DNA from: Thermoanaerobaculia bacterium
Lineage (GTDB): Bacteria; Acidobacteriota; Thermoanaerobaculia; UBA5066
DNA: 16,472 nucleotides
Direction: 5' to 3'
Assembly: GCA_023717585.1 (NCBI GenBank)
Contig: JAMQPJ010000670.1
Location: forward strand, 1 to 16,472
Positions 7,817 through 15,306 of the stretch are shown here, piece by piece (position 1 is the first letter of the stretch; the number at the start of each line of letters is the position of its first letter). The notes beneath the pieces were generated by a model. It saw only the letters and a program-made list of their open reading frames with translations, ran no database searches and was not told where the DNA came from. Made by a program: the position numbers and the translations under genes.

Positions 7817-9117
7817 TCGGCGACCCGGATACCCGAAGCCCCCGGCGAGACCGTGATGGATTGCGGGAGATGCACGCCCTCCACCCAGACGATCCGTTGG
7901 GCGGCCACCTCGTCGAGAAGCGTCCCGGCCGCCGCCAGAAACTCGGGGTAATTTCGAACCGGGGACACCTTGCCCCACCGGGCGGCCTTCCGCGCGCTGG
8001 GCGCATCCACGGCCCAGACGTAGAGAGGAACCCGAAGCTTCGCCTGGTATCGGCGCACGACTTCGGGCGCGAGTCGGCTCGAGTCGGGTGAGCCGCCGTA
8101 GAGGAAGAGCACGGCGCGGGCCCGGTTCCGCCCGGCAGCCGAGCGCGCCGCGACGGCGATCGCGTCCGCGAAGCGCGGCCTGTTCGCGAAAGCGGGCGCG
8201 TTCGGGACGGTGAGGAGCCGCTGGAGGCCGCCGGACTTTCCGACGAGGTCGCCCGAGCGCAGAAAGACGTCGTAACTCTCGGAGGCCTCGCCTTCGGGGA
8301 GCGTCACGGGCCAGCAGAACCGGATCTTCTGGTCGGGCCGAAGGTCGCGTTCGAAGATGCGGTTGACGAGGGACCCCGATTTCAGTCCGCCGAGCGGCGC
8401 GCGCGCTTCCTCGTCGCGAACGACGACGATCTCGCCGGGACCCTCTTCGACGGCGGACACGCGCACCGGATTCCCGCCGGCGAGGAAGGCCCCGTCGAGG
8501 TCGGCGGCCGTCCGGCTCGTCCCCGCGAAGAGCGCCGGAATGCCGGTCAGCTCCGCGCGTGCCTCGTCCCGGTCGCGGCCTCCGAAGATGAGCTCTGTCG
8601 ACGCCACGAGATTGTCGGGAAAGTCGAGCTCGACGCGCAGGAAGTGAACCTGCTCGGGAACGTACTCGGGGAGGGCGATCTCCTTCGTCGGTTCGAGAGG
8701 GACCGGCTGGCCGTCGAACGTCACCGCGATTCTCTCGGGAGGCATCCGGAGCGTGTTCTGCCACGTCAACCGCGCGCGGCGCCCGCGTCCACCCGATCCG
8801 GGCAGGAGGACGAGCGATGCCTCGGCCGGGGGGCGGGGCATGTTCACCATCTGCCGCGCCCGTGCGATCTCCGCGCCGGCAGCGTCGCGCCCGATCGCGA
8901 GGAGCTCGTGCGGTTCCGGTTCAGGGCCGAGGTCGATGGAGGCTTTCCAGGGCGCCTGCGTGAGCGTCGCGACCGTCCGGCCATCGAGCCTCAACTCCAC
9001 TGCCGCGACGCCCGGGCCCACGGCGATCTCGATGGGCCAAACGCCCGTCGTGAGCCCGAGGAGGAGCGTCAGGAAGGTGATCGTCGGTCGGTCCATCGGC
9101 AGCGAGTCTGCGGTCAC
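7813..9117 (-). CDS. Secreted protein with Ig-like and VWA-like domains
   Basis: The 434-residue frame opens with a hydrophobic export signal (PTITFLTLLLGLTTGVWP). Residues about 35-95 (VELRLDGRTVATLTQAPWKASIDLG ... HELLAIGRDAAG) have the look of an Ig-like beta-sandwich found in secreted acidobacterial VWA-related proteins. Residues about 315-415 resemble a VWA-type Rossmann fold (RARAVLFLYGGSPDSS, VPLYVWAVD), but no intact DxSxS metal site is visible, so metal-dependent adhesion is doubtful. The middle is beta-rich and unassigned. The GTG at 9117 gives the longest frame. The ATG at 9096 gives a shorter, equally good signal peptide, and neither has a clear ribosome binding site. It overlaps the metalloprotease gene downstream and is probably co-transcribed with it. 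Function unknown. Confidence 0.72.
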   Translation of the reverse strand: MTADSLPMDRPTITFLTLLLGLTTGVWPIEIAVGPGVAAVELRLDGRTVATLTQAPWKASIDLGPEPEPHELLAIGRDAAGAEIARARQMVNMPRPPAEASLVLLPGSGGRGRRARLTWQNTLRMPPERIAVTFDGQPVPLEPTKEIALPEYVPEQVHFLRVELDFPDNLVASTELIFGGRDRDEARAELTGIPALFAGTSRTAADLDGAFLAGGNPVRVSAVEEGPGEIVVVRDEEARAPLGGLKSGSLVNRIFERDLRPDQKIRFCWPVTLPEGEASESYDVFLRSGDLVGKSGGLQRLLTVPNAPAFANRPRFADAIAVAARSAAGRNRARAVLFLYGGSPDSSRLAPEVVRRYQAKLRVPLYVWAVDAPSARKAARWGKVSPVRNYPEFLAAAGTLLDEVAAQRIVWVEGVHLPQSITVSPGASGIRVAE

Positions 9118-9225
9118 GAAGTGTCAAGCACGGATTGTGCCGATTGGTCAGGGGTGGACCGTCTCCTGATCAGGACGAACTCTGCCAAGCCACCTCACGA
9201 ACCATGCCTCGATTCTCGATCGACG

Positions 9226-10287
9226 TCAGCGGCCCGCGGGCGCGACCTTCGCGAGGAGCGGCCTCTCGACGAGGATCTTCGAAGCCGTGAGTGCTCCGGC
9301 CCTGAGCGCGTCCGGGCCGCCGGGGCCGGGTGCGGGATCGCCCTCGATCGCGGCGTACGCATCGGGCGCGACGAGCCCGAGCCACGGGTCCGAGCGCGGC
9401 GTGAGGAACGCCTCACGGTAGATGCGCTCGGTGAGCGCGGGGAGCGAGGGCGAAGAACTCAGCCACGGCAGGATCGCGAGACGCATCTCCGCGTTGCGTC
9501 GGCTGTCCTGCTCGAGAGTCCGCTCGAATGCTGCGACCAGTCGCGCGAACGCGGCGTCGTCCATCCGAGGCGCCTTCGCGCGCATGAGGAGGAGGGAATT
9601 CGAGTCGATCGTGCGCCCCGCCGCAGCCACGGCGCCCTTTTCTTCTCTTAACCTTCTAAGAAAATCTCCGGGTCCCCAGAGCCCCGGCATCACGTCGCGC
9701 GGTCGTCCCTCGGCGTCGAGGACGTAGTGCAGGCTGTTGCCCGTGATCGTGCGGTTCAGGATGCGGCCGTCGCCGAAGTCGATCGTGACCTTCGGTGCCG
9801 GGCGGACGGATTCCCAGTGGAGGATCCAGTTCCGGCGCAGCTCGTCAGAGATCGCCGTGTTCGCGTAGAGCGCGGTGCGAAAGAAACGGCTGTTCGCGCA
9901 GCTGAGCTCCTCGTCGAGCTTGCCGAGGAGGCGTAGCGACAGTACGGGCTTTCCCTCGCGCTTCGCGGCCGCGAGGGCCTGCGGAAGGTCCGTGTACCAA
10001 TAGAGGCCGGCCCATGCCGCGTCGCGCTGGCGGGCTGCTGCGTCGATCGCGGCTCTGAGGCGCGTCCACTCGGGCCGGGCTTCGCCGGCCGCGAGCCCGG
10101 CTTTCATCTGCTCGATCTCGGAGTGGCGCGACGAGAGCAACGCGGCCAGGCGGCCAGGCCCGTCGGAAGGCGAAGCTGCAAGAGGATTTTCTTTGAAAGT
10201 GAATACGAAGAGCGGGCCCCAGGCAGCCGCCGCAAGGATGGCGAAGAGAGCGCCCGCAGCTGTCTTTCCTTTCAAAGAAATCCTCAT
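9226..10287 (-). CDS. Membrane-anchored or secreted thioredoxin-fold protein
   Basis: The 353-residue product starts with a signal or anchor segment (about residues 9-30). A thioredoxin-like domain spans about 95-215: LPQALAAAKREGKPVLSLRLLG, then DEELSCANSRFFRTALY, an ILHWESVRPAPKVTIDFGDG strand, and GNSLHYVLDAEGRPRDVMPGL, where the SLHYVLD strand matches the thioredoxin cis-Pro region in position. Only one cysteine (Cys130) is present, so it cannot form a CXXC dithiol and may bind a metal or partner instead. The C-terminal third is helical and unassigned. The ATG at 10287 is fixed by GGAGG five bases upstream. The first codons (AGG ATT TCT TTG AAA GGA AAG) are A+T-rich and unlike the rest of the gene. 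They pair with a downstream copy in an inverted repeat. Export is likely; the function is not known. Confidence 0.77.
   Translation of the reverse strand: MRISLKGKTAAGALFAILAAAAWGPLFVFTFKENPLAASPSDGPGRLAALLSSRHSEIEQMKAGLAAGEARPEWTRLRAAIDAAARQRDAAWAGLYWYTDLPQALAAAKREGKPVLSLRLLGKLDEELSCANSRFFRTALYANTAISDELRRNWILHWESVRPAPKVTIDFGDGRILNRTITGNSLHYVLDAEGRPRDVMPGLWGPGDFLRRLREEKGAVAAAGRTIDSNSLLLMRAKAPRMDDAAFARLVAAFERTLEQDSRRNAEMRLAILPWLSSSPSLPALTERIYREAFLTPRSDPWLGLVAPDAYAAIEGDPAPGPGGPDALRAGALTASKILVERPLLAKVAPAGR
9636..9668 (-). repeat. Low-GC palindromic element, copy B, inside the thioredoxin-fold gene
   Basis: Read on the - strand from 9666 it begins GATTTTCTTAGAAGG, matching copy A at most positions over roughly 29 bases (AGATTT, CTTAGAA and AAGAG are identical blocks). 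Arms TTTTCTT (9638-9644) and AAGAAAA (9658-9664) form a 7-bp inverted repeat with a 13-base centre. It is translated as FLRRLREEKG, a charged, permissive-looking stretch after the thioredoxin fold. Confidence 0.5.
10182..10199 (+). repeat. Low-GC repeat, copy D: distal arm of an inverted repeat in the thioredoxin-fold gene
   Basis: GAGGATTTTCTTTGAAAG on the + strand is the reverse complement, with one extra base, of the site at 10269-10285. In the gene's own sense it encodes FTFKENPL just after the membrane segment. It shares the GATTTTCTT core with copy B. Confidence 0.6.
10269..10285 (-). repeat. Low-GC repeat, copy C: proximal arm at the start codon of the thioredoxin-fold gene
   Basis: On the - strand this reads GAGGATTTCTTTGAAAG, beginning with the G of the ATG at 10287. 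It pairs with the arm at 10182-10199 across a 69-base loop, with a single bulged base. In the mRNA the paired region would begin inside the start codon, so it could influence initiation. Confidence 0.6.
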
Positions 10288-10292
10288 TTCTT

Positions 10293-10297
10293 CCTCC
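10293..10297 (-). promoter_or_regulatory. Ribosome binding site of the thioredoxin-fold gene
   Basis: On the - strand GGGAGGAA precedes the ATG at 10287 with five bases between GGAGG and the start. It fixes the start despite a much longer open frame running upstream to 12105. Confidence 0.75.
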
Positions 10298-10352
10298 CGA
10301 AGGCGCGCCGGGGTGGCGCGCTGCGTTCCGGAAAGCAAGAAGAGAGCCGGGG

Positions 10353-11828
10353 TCAGCTGGCCTCGGGGGCGTCGACCGGGCGGACGCGCATCAGGAGTAT
10401 GTAAATGACGCCTGACGCAAGAAAACCGACGAACCACGCGTAGTCGTAGAGGGGCCGGAGCAACGGGACCAGGAGGCCACCCCAGGCCAGGGCGCAGCCC
10501 GCGAACGTCGCGACGACGGCAGGCGGGTTCCATCCGCCGTACGCGCCGTCCTTCAGGTAGAGCGCCTTCAGGTCGAGCGTCTTCTTCCTCACGATCCAGT
10601 AGTCGGCGATGAGGACACCCGCGATCGAGCCGAGGCCTCCCGAGTAGCCGAGCAGCCACGTGAAGATGTAGCCCTTCGGATCCGCGAGCAGGCGCCAGGG
10701 CTGCATCGCGATGCCGATGAGGCCCGTGATGAGGCCGCCGGTTCTGAAGCTGATGTGGCGGGGGAGCAGGTTCGCGAAGTCGTTCGCGGGGGAGACGACG
10801 TTCGCCGCGATGTTGACGGCGAGGGTCGCGACGACGACCGAGAACATCGCGATGGCGACGACGAGCGGGTTCGTGAACTTCCCGACGAGCTTGACCGGGT
10901 CCCAGATCGCCTCGCCGAAGATGATCGCGCTCGCGCTCGTGATGAGGACGCCCATCGCCGCGAACGCGAACATCGTCGTGGGGAGCGCGACGACCTGCCC
11001 CACGACCTGCTCTCTCTGGCTGCGGCCGAAGCGCGTGAAGTCCGGCATGTTGAGCGACAGCGTGGCCCAGAAGCCGATCATCGCCGTGAGGGACGGGATG
11101 AAGACCGGGAAGAACTCCGAGATCGTCGGGAACTTGCCGGGCTGCGCGAGGAGAGGCCCGAGGCCCCTGGCTTCCCGGACGGCCCAGACGAGGAGGACGA
11201 GCGTGACGACGAGGACGTACGGCGCCGCCCAGTTCTCGACCTTCCGGAGGACGTCCATGCCTCTGTAGATGACGAAGATGTTCAGGCCCCAGAACATCAG
11301 GAACGAGAGCCACTCCGTAGTCGTGTGGCCCGAGAAGCCCGTGCCGAGAAGCGTCGGCCAGCCCGGGATCACCGCCGCGAAGAACGTGTGGAGGGCCTCG
11401 CCGCCGATCCACGCCTGGATGCCGAACCAGCCGCACGCGACGAGAGCGCGCATGAGCGCCGGCAGATTCGAGCCCCGGGTGCCGTACGCGGCGCGCGCGA
11501 AGACCGGGAACGGGATGCCGTATTTCGTGCCCGGATGCGAGTTCAGGAGGATCGGCGCGAGGACGATCGTGTTGCCGAGAAGGATCGTGAACAGCGCCTG
11601 CTTCCAGCTCATCCCGCTGCTCATGAGGCCCGAGGCCAGCATGTACGTCGGGATGCAGTGCGCCATCGAGATCCACAGCGCCGCGTAGTTGTAGGTCGTC
11701 CAGGTGCGCCGGGCGACGGGGACGGGAGCGAGATCCTCGTTGTAAAGAGCGCTCCCGAGGAGGGCGGACGCGTCCGCCAGCTCGACACGCCCGTCGGCGT
11801 GAACGATCTCGCCGGTCACCGCGCTCAT
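10353..11828 (-). CDS. NCS1-family nucleobase/hydantoin-type cation symporter
   Basis: The 491-residue membrane protein shows the NCS1 signature near its N-terminus: APVPVARRTWTTYNYAALW, then ISMAHCIPTYMLASGL and NSHPGTKYGIPFPVFARAAY. About twelve hydrophobic segments follow, ending near residue 480. Trp134 and Gln138 in GWFGIQAW match the spacing of Trp117 and Gln121, which contact substrate in the hydantoin transporter Mhp1. FWATLSLNMPDFTRF is another family landmark. It should import a nucleobase, hydantoin or allantoin with Na+ or H+ across the inner membrane. The PreA-like enzyme about 3.5 kb away suggests uracil/thymine or a related ring as substrate, by inference. The ATG at 11828 lacks a strong ribosome binding site. 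The gene is divergent from the secreted-protein pair, with a 65-base spacer, and 65 bases separate it from the thioredoxin-fold gene downstream. Confidence 0.93.
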   Translation of the reverse strand: MSAVTGEIVHADGRVELADASALLGSALYNEDLAPVPVARRTWTTYNYAALWISMAHCIPTYMLASGLMSSGMSWKQALFTILLGNTIVLAPILLNSHPGTKYGIPFPVFARAAYGTRGSNLPALMRALVACGWFGIQAWIGGEALHTFFAAVIPGWPTLLGTGFSGHTTTEWLSFLMFWGLNIFVIYRGMDVLRKVENWAAPYVLVVTLVLLVWAVREARGLGPLLAQPGKFPTISEFFPVFIPSLTAMIGFWATLSLNMPDFTRFGRSQREQVVGQVVALPTTMFAFAAMGVLITSASAIIFGEAIWDPVKLVGKFTNPLVVAIAMFSVVVATLAVNIAANVVSPANDFANLLPRHISFRTGGLITGLIGIAMQPWRLLADPKGYIFTWLLGYSGGLGSIAGVLIADYWIVRKKTLDLKALYLKDGAYGGWNPPAVVATFAGCALAWGGLLVPLLRPLYDYAWFVGFLASGVIYILLMRVRPVDAPEAS

Positions 11829-11862
11829 GGGGTGCCGGAATCCTAACCCAGAGCGGTTCGGG

Positions 11863-11868
11863 TATTCT
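11863..11868 (+). promoter_or_regulatory. Candidate -10 element in the divergent spacer
   Basis: TATTCT lies in the 65-base gap between the divergent NCS1 and secreted-protein genes. It would start a message just ahead of the ribosome binding site at 11883-11887. No good -35 hexamer is visible. Confidence 0.22.
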
Positions 11869-11882
11869 TCGAACGCTCAATC

Positions 11883-11887
11883 GGAGG
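11883..11887 (+). promoter_or_regulatory. Ribosome binding site of the IPT/TIG-like secreted protein gene
   Basis: GGAGG is six bases before the ATG at 11894 and supports this start. Confidence 0.7.
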
Positions 11888-11893
11888 TGTGCG

Positions 11894-12919
11894 ATGCGGC
11901 GGCTGGCGCTCGGCCTGATCCTCCTCTTCATCTCCCGCGGCGCTCTTTCCGCGACCCCGACTGCCGTCGACCTCGGGAAGCTCCCGGCGGCTGCGTTCGA
12001 CTCTCTGCCGGACAACGCGCTCGTGGAATTTGACGGCAGGAGGATGACCAAAGCCCAGTTCCTCGCGGAGATGGGAGCCCTCCGGCGCCGGATGACCGCT
12101 TTCAAGCCGCCGGGCAGCCGGAATCAGGCCCCGCCGGATTTCTCAGCGACCCGGATGAAGCTCCTCGACAAGGAAAAACTGCGCCTCTCGCAAAAGCGCG
12201 CGAAAGTCGGGTCCCACTTCCCGCACGTCCTGAACTCGGGACTCGCGCCGACCCCGGACTCCTGCTCGAAGCCGAAAATCACGGACATTTCGGCAGCCCC
12301 GCCGCTCGAGCCCGGCGACGAGATCACACTCAACGGGTGCGGGTTCGGCCTCAAGGACCCGGCCAGCGACCTCCGGTTCTTGGGTGACTTCCCGGGAGGG
12401 TTCCAGAAGCTCCAGATCGTTCAGTGGCACGGCAACGCGATCAGGGCGGTCGTACCGCCCCTTAGCGGCGTCAAGGACCAGTTTTCGAAGCTCCAGGTCA
12501 TCCGGAAGGACCTTCAGTTCAGCAACGAAATCCCCGCTGAGTTTCATGCGGCGCGCGACGTCACGAAGCTCACGCTCGCGGATCTTAAGCAGACGTGCTC
12601 CGCCGGCCACTACCACGACGACTGCGCTGCGAACGCCAGCCACACGCTTCGCGGACTCCACCAGACGGACACGGCCTACCGTTCCGGGATCGACACTGTC
12701 ACCGGGAACCTCAAGAACGGATGCGTGCTCGTGGGCTTCGCGTGGGAGTGGTGGGGGAACGCCGGCGGCGTGCTCAAGGCCGACCCGATGACGACGATTG
12801 TTCTGGACTCCGCGAGCATCAGCGTGAGCTTCCCGTTCGTGCTCCTTTCGCCGAAGGGCCTCGTCGACTACAAGATGGATTTCTGGGCCCTCGGGCCGGT
12901 CGGCGTACCGTGCCATTGA
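11894..12919 (+). CDS. Secreted protein with IPT/TIG-like domain, function unknown
   Basis: The 341-residue product has a clear signal peptide (residues 1-20, cleavage near ALSA). I do not recognise the whole protein. Residues about 126-215 resemble an IPT/TIG Ig-like domain: PKITDISAAPPLEPGDEITL, then NGCGFG, then a series of strands ending near QVIRKDLQFSN. The C-terminal third contains HYHDDCAANASH, WEWWGNAGG and a beta-rich end. Six cysteines (124, 149, 235, 244, 277, 340) suggest up to three disulphides in an extracytoplasmic fold. The His/Asp/Cys cluster at 239-244 could bind metal, but that is only a possibility. It is followed after 31 bases by a second secreted-protein gene, and the two probably form a unit. 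Confidence 0.72.
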   Translation: MRRLALGLILLFISRGALSATPTAVDLGKLPAAAFDSLPDNALVEFDGRRMTKAQFLAEMGALRRRMTAFKPPGSRNQAPPDFSATRMKLLDKEKLRLSQKRAKVGSHFPHVLNSGLAPTPDSCSKPKITDISAAPPLEPGDEITLNGCGFGLKDPASDLRFLGDFPGGFQKLQIVQWHGNAIRAVVPPLSGVKDQFSKLQVIRKDLQFSNEIPAEFHAARDVTKLTLADLKQTCSAGHYHDDCAANASHTLRGLHQTDTAYRSGIDTVTGNLKNGCVLVGFAWEWWGNAGGVLKADPMTTIVLDSASISVSFPFVLLSPKGLVDYKMDFWALGPVGVPCH

Positions 12920-12950
12920 GCGCCCGGCCGCTGCCACGCGGAAACAAGGT

Positions 12951-15191
12951 ATGAGGAAGAAGATCTGGCTGCGAATCGATGTGTCGGTTCTGGCTCTGAT
13001 GCTCGGCGCCAAGCTTTTTGCCGGGACACCACAGCCTGCGGCCGGGCAGCAGATGCCGGTGTCCACGCCGACGCCTCCTCCCGCCGAGGGCAAAAAGCTC
13101 CCCGCAATCGGCGTTGCCCCAGTTGCTCAGGTGACGTTGTCCGAGCAATGCCAACGCACGCGAGACCGTGCCGGTGTCCTGCGCGCCGAATTGGAGGCTT
13201 CTCTGGCCGCACAGCTGAAGACAGCGGCAGAGCAGTATGTCGCAAAGCCTGGCCCGGGCGTCTCCACGGAGAAAGCCTGGGGCGGGTATGCCGCCGCGGC
13301 TTCACTCACGGGTGGGGCGACGGTTGCAGCGTGGGCCGGACTGAAGGCCGCTGAGATCCGGTGGACCGGCGAGACCGTGACCAACGCCGGCATCTACCTC
13401 TATCAGTTAGGCAAGACGCAGGATGCGCTGCAATTCTTGAATTGCGCATACGAGATGGGTAATCGCTCGCCGTATCTTTTCGAAGCACTGGCGATCGTCC
13501 ACCAGACCGGCGGCAACAACGGCCAGGCCCGGCAGTTCATTAATCAGGCCCTCAGCGCGGCTCCCGACGACGTGCTCATCGAAACTGAGGCGTCATTTAT
13601 CAACACCGGTCAGCCGCCGCCGGCGCGGCCGCCACAGCGCGATCCCGACGGTCTCGACGAGGCACTCCGCGAACTCGAAGAGCACGCGCAGCGGGCGCTG
13701 AGTCAGATCAAAGCCCAGGCCGACACGCTGGTCAGCAGCCTGTCTCACAGCAGCATCCGCGGGGATCAGCAGATTTCCGCCGACTACATCAACAGACTGG
13801 TCCAAATCGCCCGTGACGGGAGGCGCGACGCCCGCGCCGAGGCCGACCCGACCCTGCGACAGGTGAAGATCAACAGCGCCCTCGACGTCAGCATCTACGA
13901 CTACGCCGAGATCAGCAACACGTTGCTTTCCTTCCCCGACGCGACGAAGACCAGCGGCAGCCCGCTGCTGCTCTGGGCCGACGCGCTCGGGCTCGACGCA
14001 CCCGTCCTGGCCCGCGAGAGCCGCCACCTTCCTACCTCTACCGGAGGATGGTACGGGGGGCTCGCCCAGGGCGCCTACAAGGAATACTTCCGCGACAAAG
14101 ACGCCGCCAGCAAGGCGCACATGGAACGCCGGCAAGCCTGCCGCAACGACCCCTGCGGGACTCGCGAGGACGCGCGCTGGTGCGGCGTCTGGAAGCAGCT
14201 CTACGAGGTCTGGGAGAACGCCAGCCGCCAGCGTCACAATACCGCCGCCCGAAACTTCGACCGCGTCGCCACCCGGAGGGTAATCGAGGCGGAGAATGAG
14301 TATCTCCAGGTGCGCGACTACGCCGTCCGCCAGTTCCGCAAGATGCGTTTTCGAAAGCTTCCGAGGTACGACGAGGAGCAGATCTTTCTCCGGATGGTCA
14401 ACTCGCACATCCTCCCGGTGTACGAGCGGCACGTGAACCCGCCGGCCGGCGTTCACGGCGGCACGGTCCTCTACCTGCGGGATCAGGCCCTCTGGTTCAA
14501 GAACGAGGCGCGCAGCGGCATGGATCGAGACCTGGCATCGGAAGCCAGGAGTATGCAGATCCAGTGCGAGCCAGCGGTACGCGCCTTGCTCGAACTGCTG
14601 GCCCAGGAAGAATGGCAGGCATATCTCGATCACCTGAAGGACCGCCTGGCTTGGGACATCCAGCCAAAGACGGAAAGTGACTTTCCGTGCGAGGGATCGA
14701 TCGGGCCGCTCACCATCGAGACCGATCTGAACAAGCCCGGAGAGGGCAAGTTTGATCTCAAGTGGAAAGGCAAATCCTTCCAGGGCGGCGGAAACGTCAC
14801 CGTCGGGCCGGGAGGAGTGGTTAGCTGGGGGGGCGGGGGCGGTATCCGCGGCAGCTCCGCGGACAAGCACACGGGCATTGTGATCGTTGCGACCGGGAAC
14901 AGCGCTTCGGGTCCGGGTTTCGGCCAGAGCGTGAGCTACGGTCCGTTTCAGGGAAAGGGCAAGGTCAGCTTCACCAGTAAGGTCAGCCCCTGGAACAGCC
15001 AGGAATACCTCGGCATCAAGCTGAAAGGATCCGCGGGTTTGGGGTTGAGTAACAGCGGTGTCGAAGGCCGAGTCGTCGATCTCGGCGTGAAATGCTATCC
15101 AAGTTCGGGCAGCGTCACGATCTATCCTCGTGCCCTTTACGACGATGCCGTGCGATTCTTGAGCACGCCGACGACGCCGCCGCGGCCTTGA
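12951..15191 (+). CDS. Large exported protein with TPR-like region and glycine-rich C-terminus, function unknown
   Basis: The 746-residue product has an N-terminal signal (about residues 1-25, KKIWLRIDVSVLALMLGAKL) and a Pro/Thr-rich linker (28-48). A helical region at about 141-213 resembles two TPR units (AGIYLYQLGKTQDALQFLNC, then QARQFINQALSAAPDD). A probable coiled coil lies at about 228-255 (DEALRELEEHAQRALSQIKA). A long helical middle to about 570 follows, and then a beta-rich, glycine-rich end from about 578 with FQGGGNVTVGPGGVVSWGGG. No catalytic motif is recognised. The ATG is preceded by only a weak GGAAACAAGGT; another ATG at 12999 would lose most of the signal. Base composition is visibly less G+C-biased, with more CTG and AGC-type codons than the surrounding genes, suggesting a different history. 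It may form a surface or periplasmic assembly with the preceding protein. Confidence 0.68.
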   Translation: MRKKIWLRIDVSVLALMLGAKLFAGTPQPAAGQQMPVSTPTPPPAEGKKLPAIGVAPVAQVTLSEQCQRTRDRAGVLRAELEASLAAQLKTAAEQYVAKPGPGVSTEKAWGGYAAAASLTGGATVAAWAGLKAAEIRWTGETVTNAGIYLYQLGKTQDALQFLNCAYEMGNRSPYLFEALAIVHQTGGNNGQARQFINQALSAAPDDVLIETEASFINTGQPPPARPPQRDPDGLDEALRELEEHAQRALSQIKAQADTLVSSLSHSSIRGDQQISADYINRLVQIARDGRRDARAEADPTLRQVKINSALDVSIYDYAEISNTLLSFPDATKTSGSPLLLWADALGLDAPVLARESRHLPTSTGGWYGGLAQGAYKEYFRDKDAASKAHMERRQACRNDPCGTREDARWCGVWKQLYEVWENASRQRHNTAARNFDRVATRRVIEAENEYLQVRDYAVRQFRKMRFRKLPRYDEEQIFLRMVNSHILPVYERHVNPPAGVHGGTVLYLRDQALWFKNEARSGMDRDLASEARSMQIQCEPAVRALLELLAQEEWQAYLDHLKDRLAWDIQPKTESDFPCEGSIGPLTIETDLNKPGEGKFDLKWKGKSFQGGGNVTVGPGGVVSWGGGGGIRGSSADKHTGIVIVATGNSASGPGFGQSVSYGPFQGKGKVSFTSKVSPWNSQEYLGIKLKGSAGLGLSNSGVEGRVVDLGVKCYPSSGSVTIYPRALYDDAVRFLSTPTTPPRP

Positions 15192-15251
15192 CGGCTGCCG
15201 GTCCGCTTCGGCTCAGCGTGTCACACGGAGGATAACGGGGCCGTCTCGCCT

Positions 15252-15279
15252 TTGCCTTCGAATCGGCTTAAGCTAGAGA
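15252..15279 (+). promoter_or_regulatory. Candidate promoter for the PreA-like gene
   Basis: TTGCCT (15252-15257) and TAGAGA (15274-15279) are spaced by 16 bases in the 115-base gap before the gene. The region is locally A+T-richer than its surroundings. The match is moderate on both hexamers. Confidence 0.3.
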
Positions 15280-15295
15280 TTCATTCTCGTCGCGG

Positions 15296-15300
15296 GGAGG
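15296..15300 (+). promoter_or_regulatory. Ribosome binding site of the PreA-like gene
   Basis: GGAGG, within GGGGAGG, lies six bases before the ATG at 15307 and fixes the start. Confidence 0.75.
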
Positions 15301-15306
15301 TCTCAG

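Noticed and set aside
6107..7951. Long + strand open frame opposite the metalloprotease
   Set aside because: The composition is typical of a high-GC shadow frame (Arg/Ala/Glu-rich, no motif), and the opposite strand carries a recognisable protease with HExxH.
6375..8006. Alternative - strand frame across the metalloprotease that avoids the TAG
   Set aside because: It reads as Arg/Ala/Pro-rich shadow sequence and does not contain the zinc motif; the real frame carries signal peptide, SH3-like and HELTH segments.
9122..9127. Perfect TTGACA on the - strand upstream of the Ig/VWA-like gene
   Set aside because: The position 17 bases downstream reads CGCTGC, not a -10 element, and it lies too close to the start codon to serve as its promoter.
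9226..12105. A single 959-residue - strand gene
   Set aside because: The upstream two thirds is a shadow of the NCS1 symporter gene in another frame; the real start at 10287 has a strong ribosome binding site and signal sequence.
15192..15251. Possible terminator after the large secreted protein (GCCG ... CGGC arms)
   Set aside because: Stem is very short and no T-run follows; not separable from chance at this G+C content.
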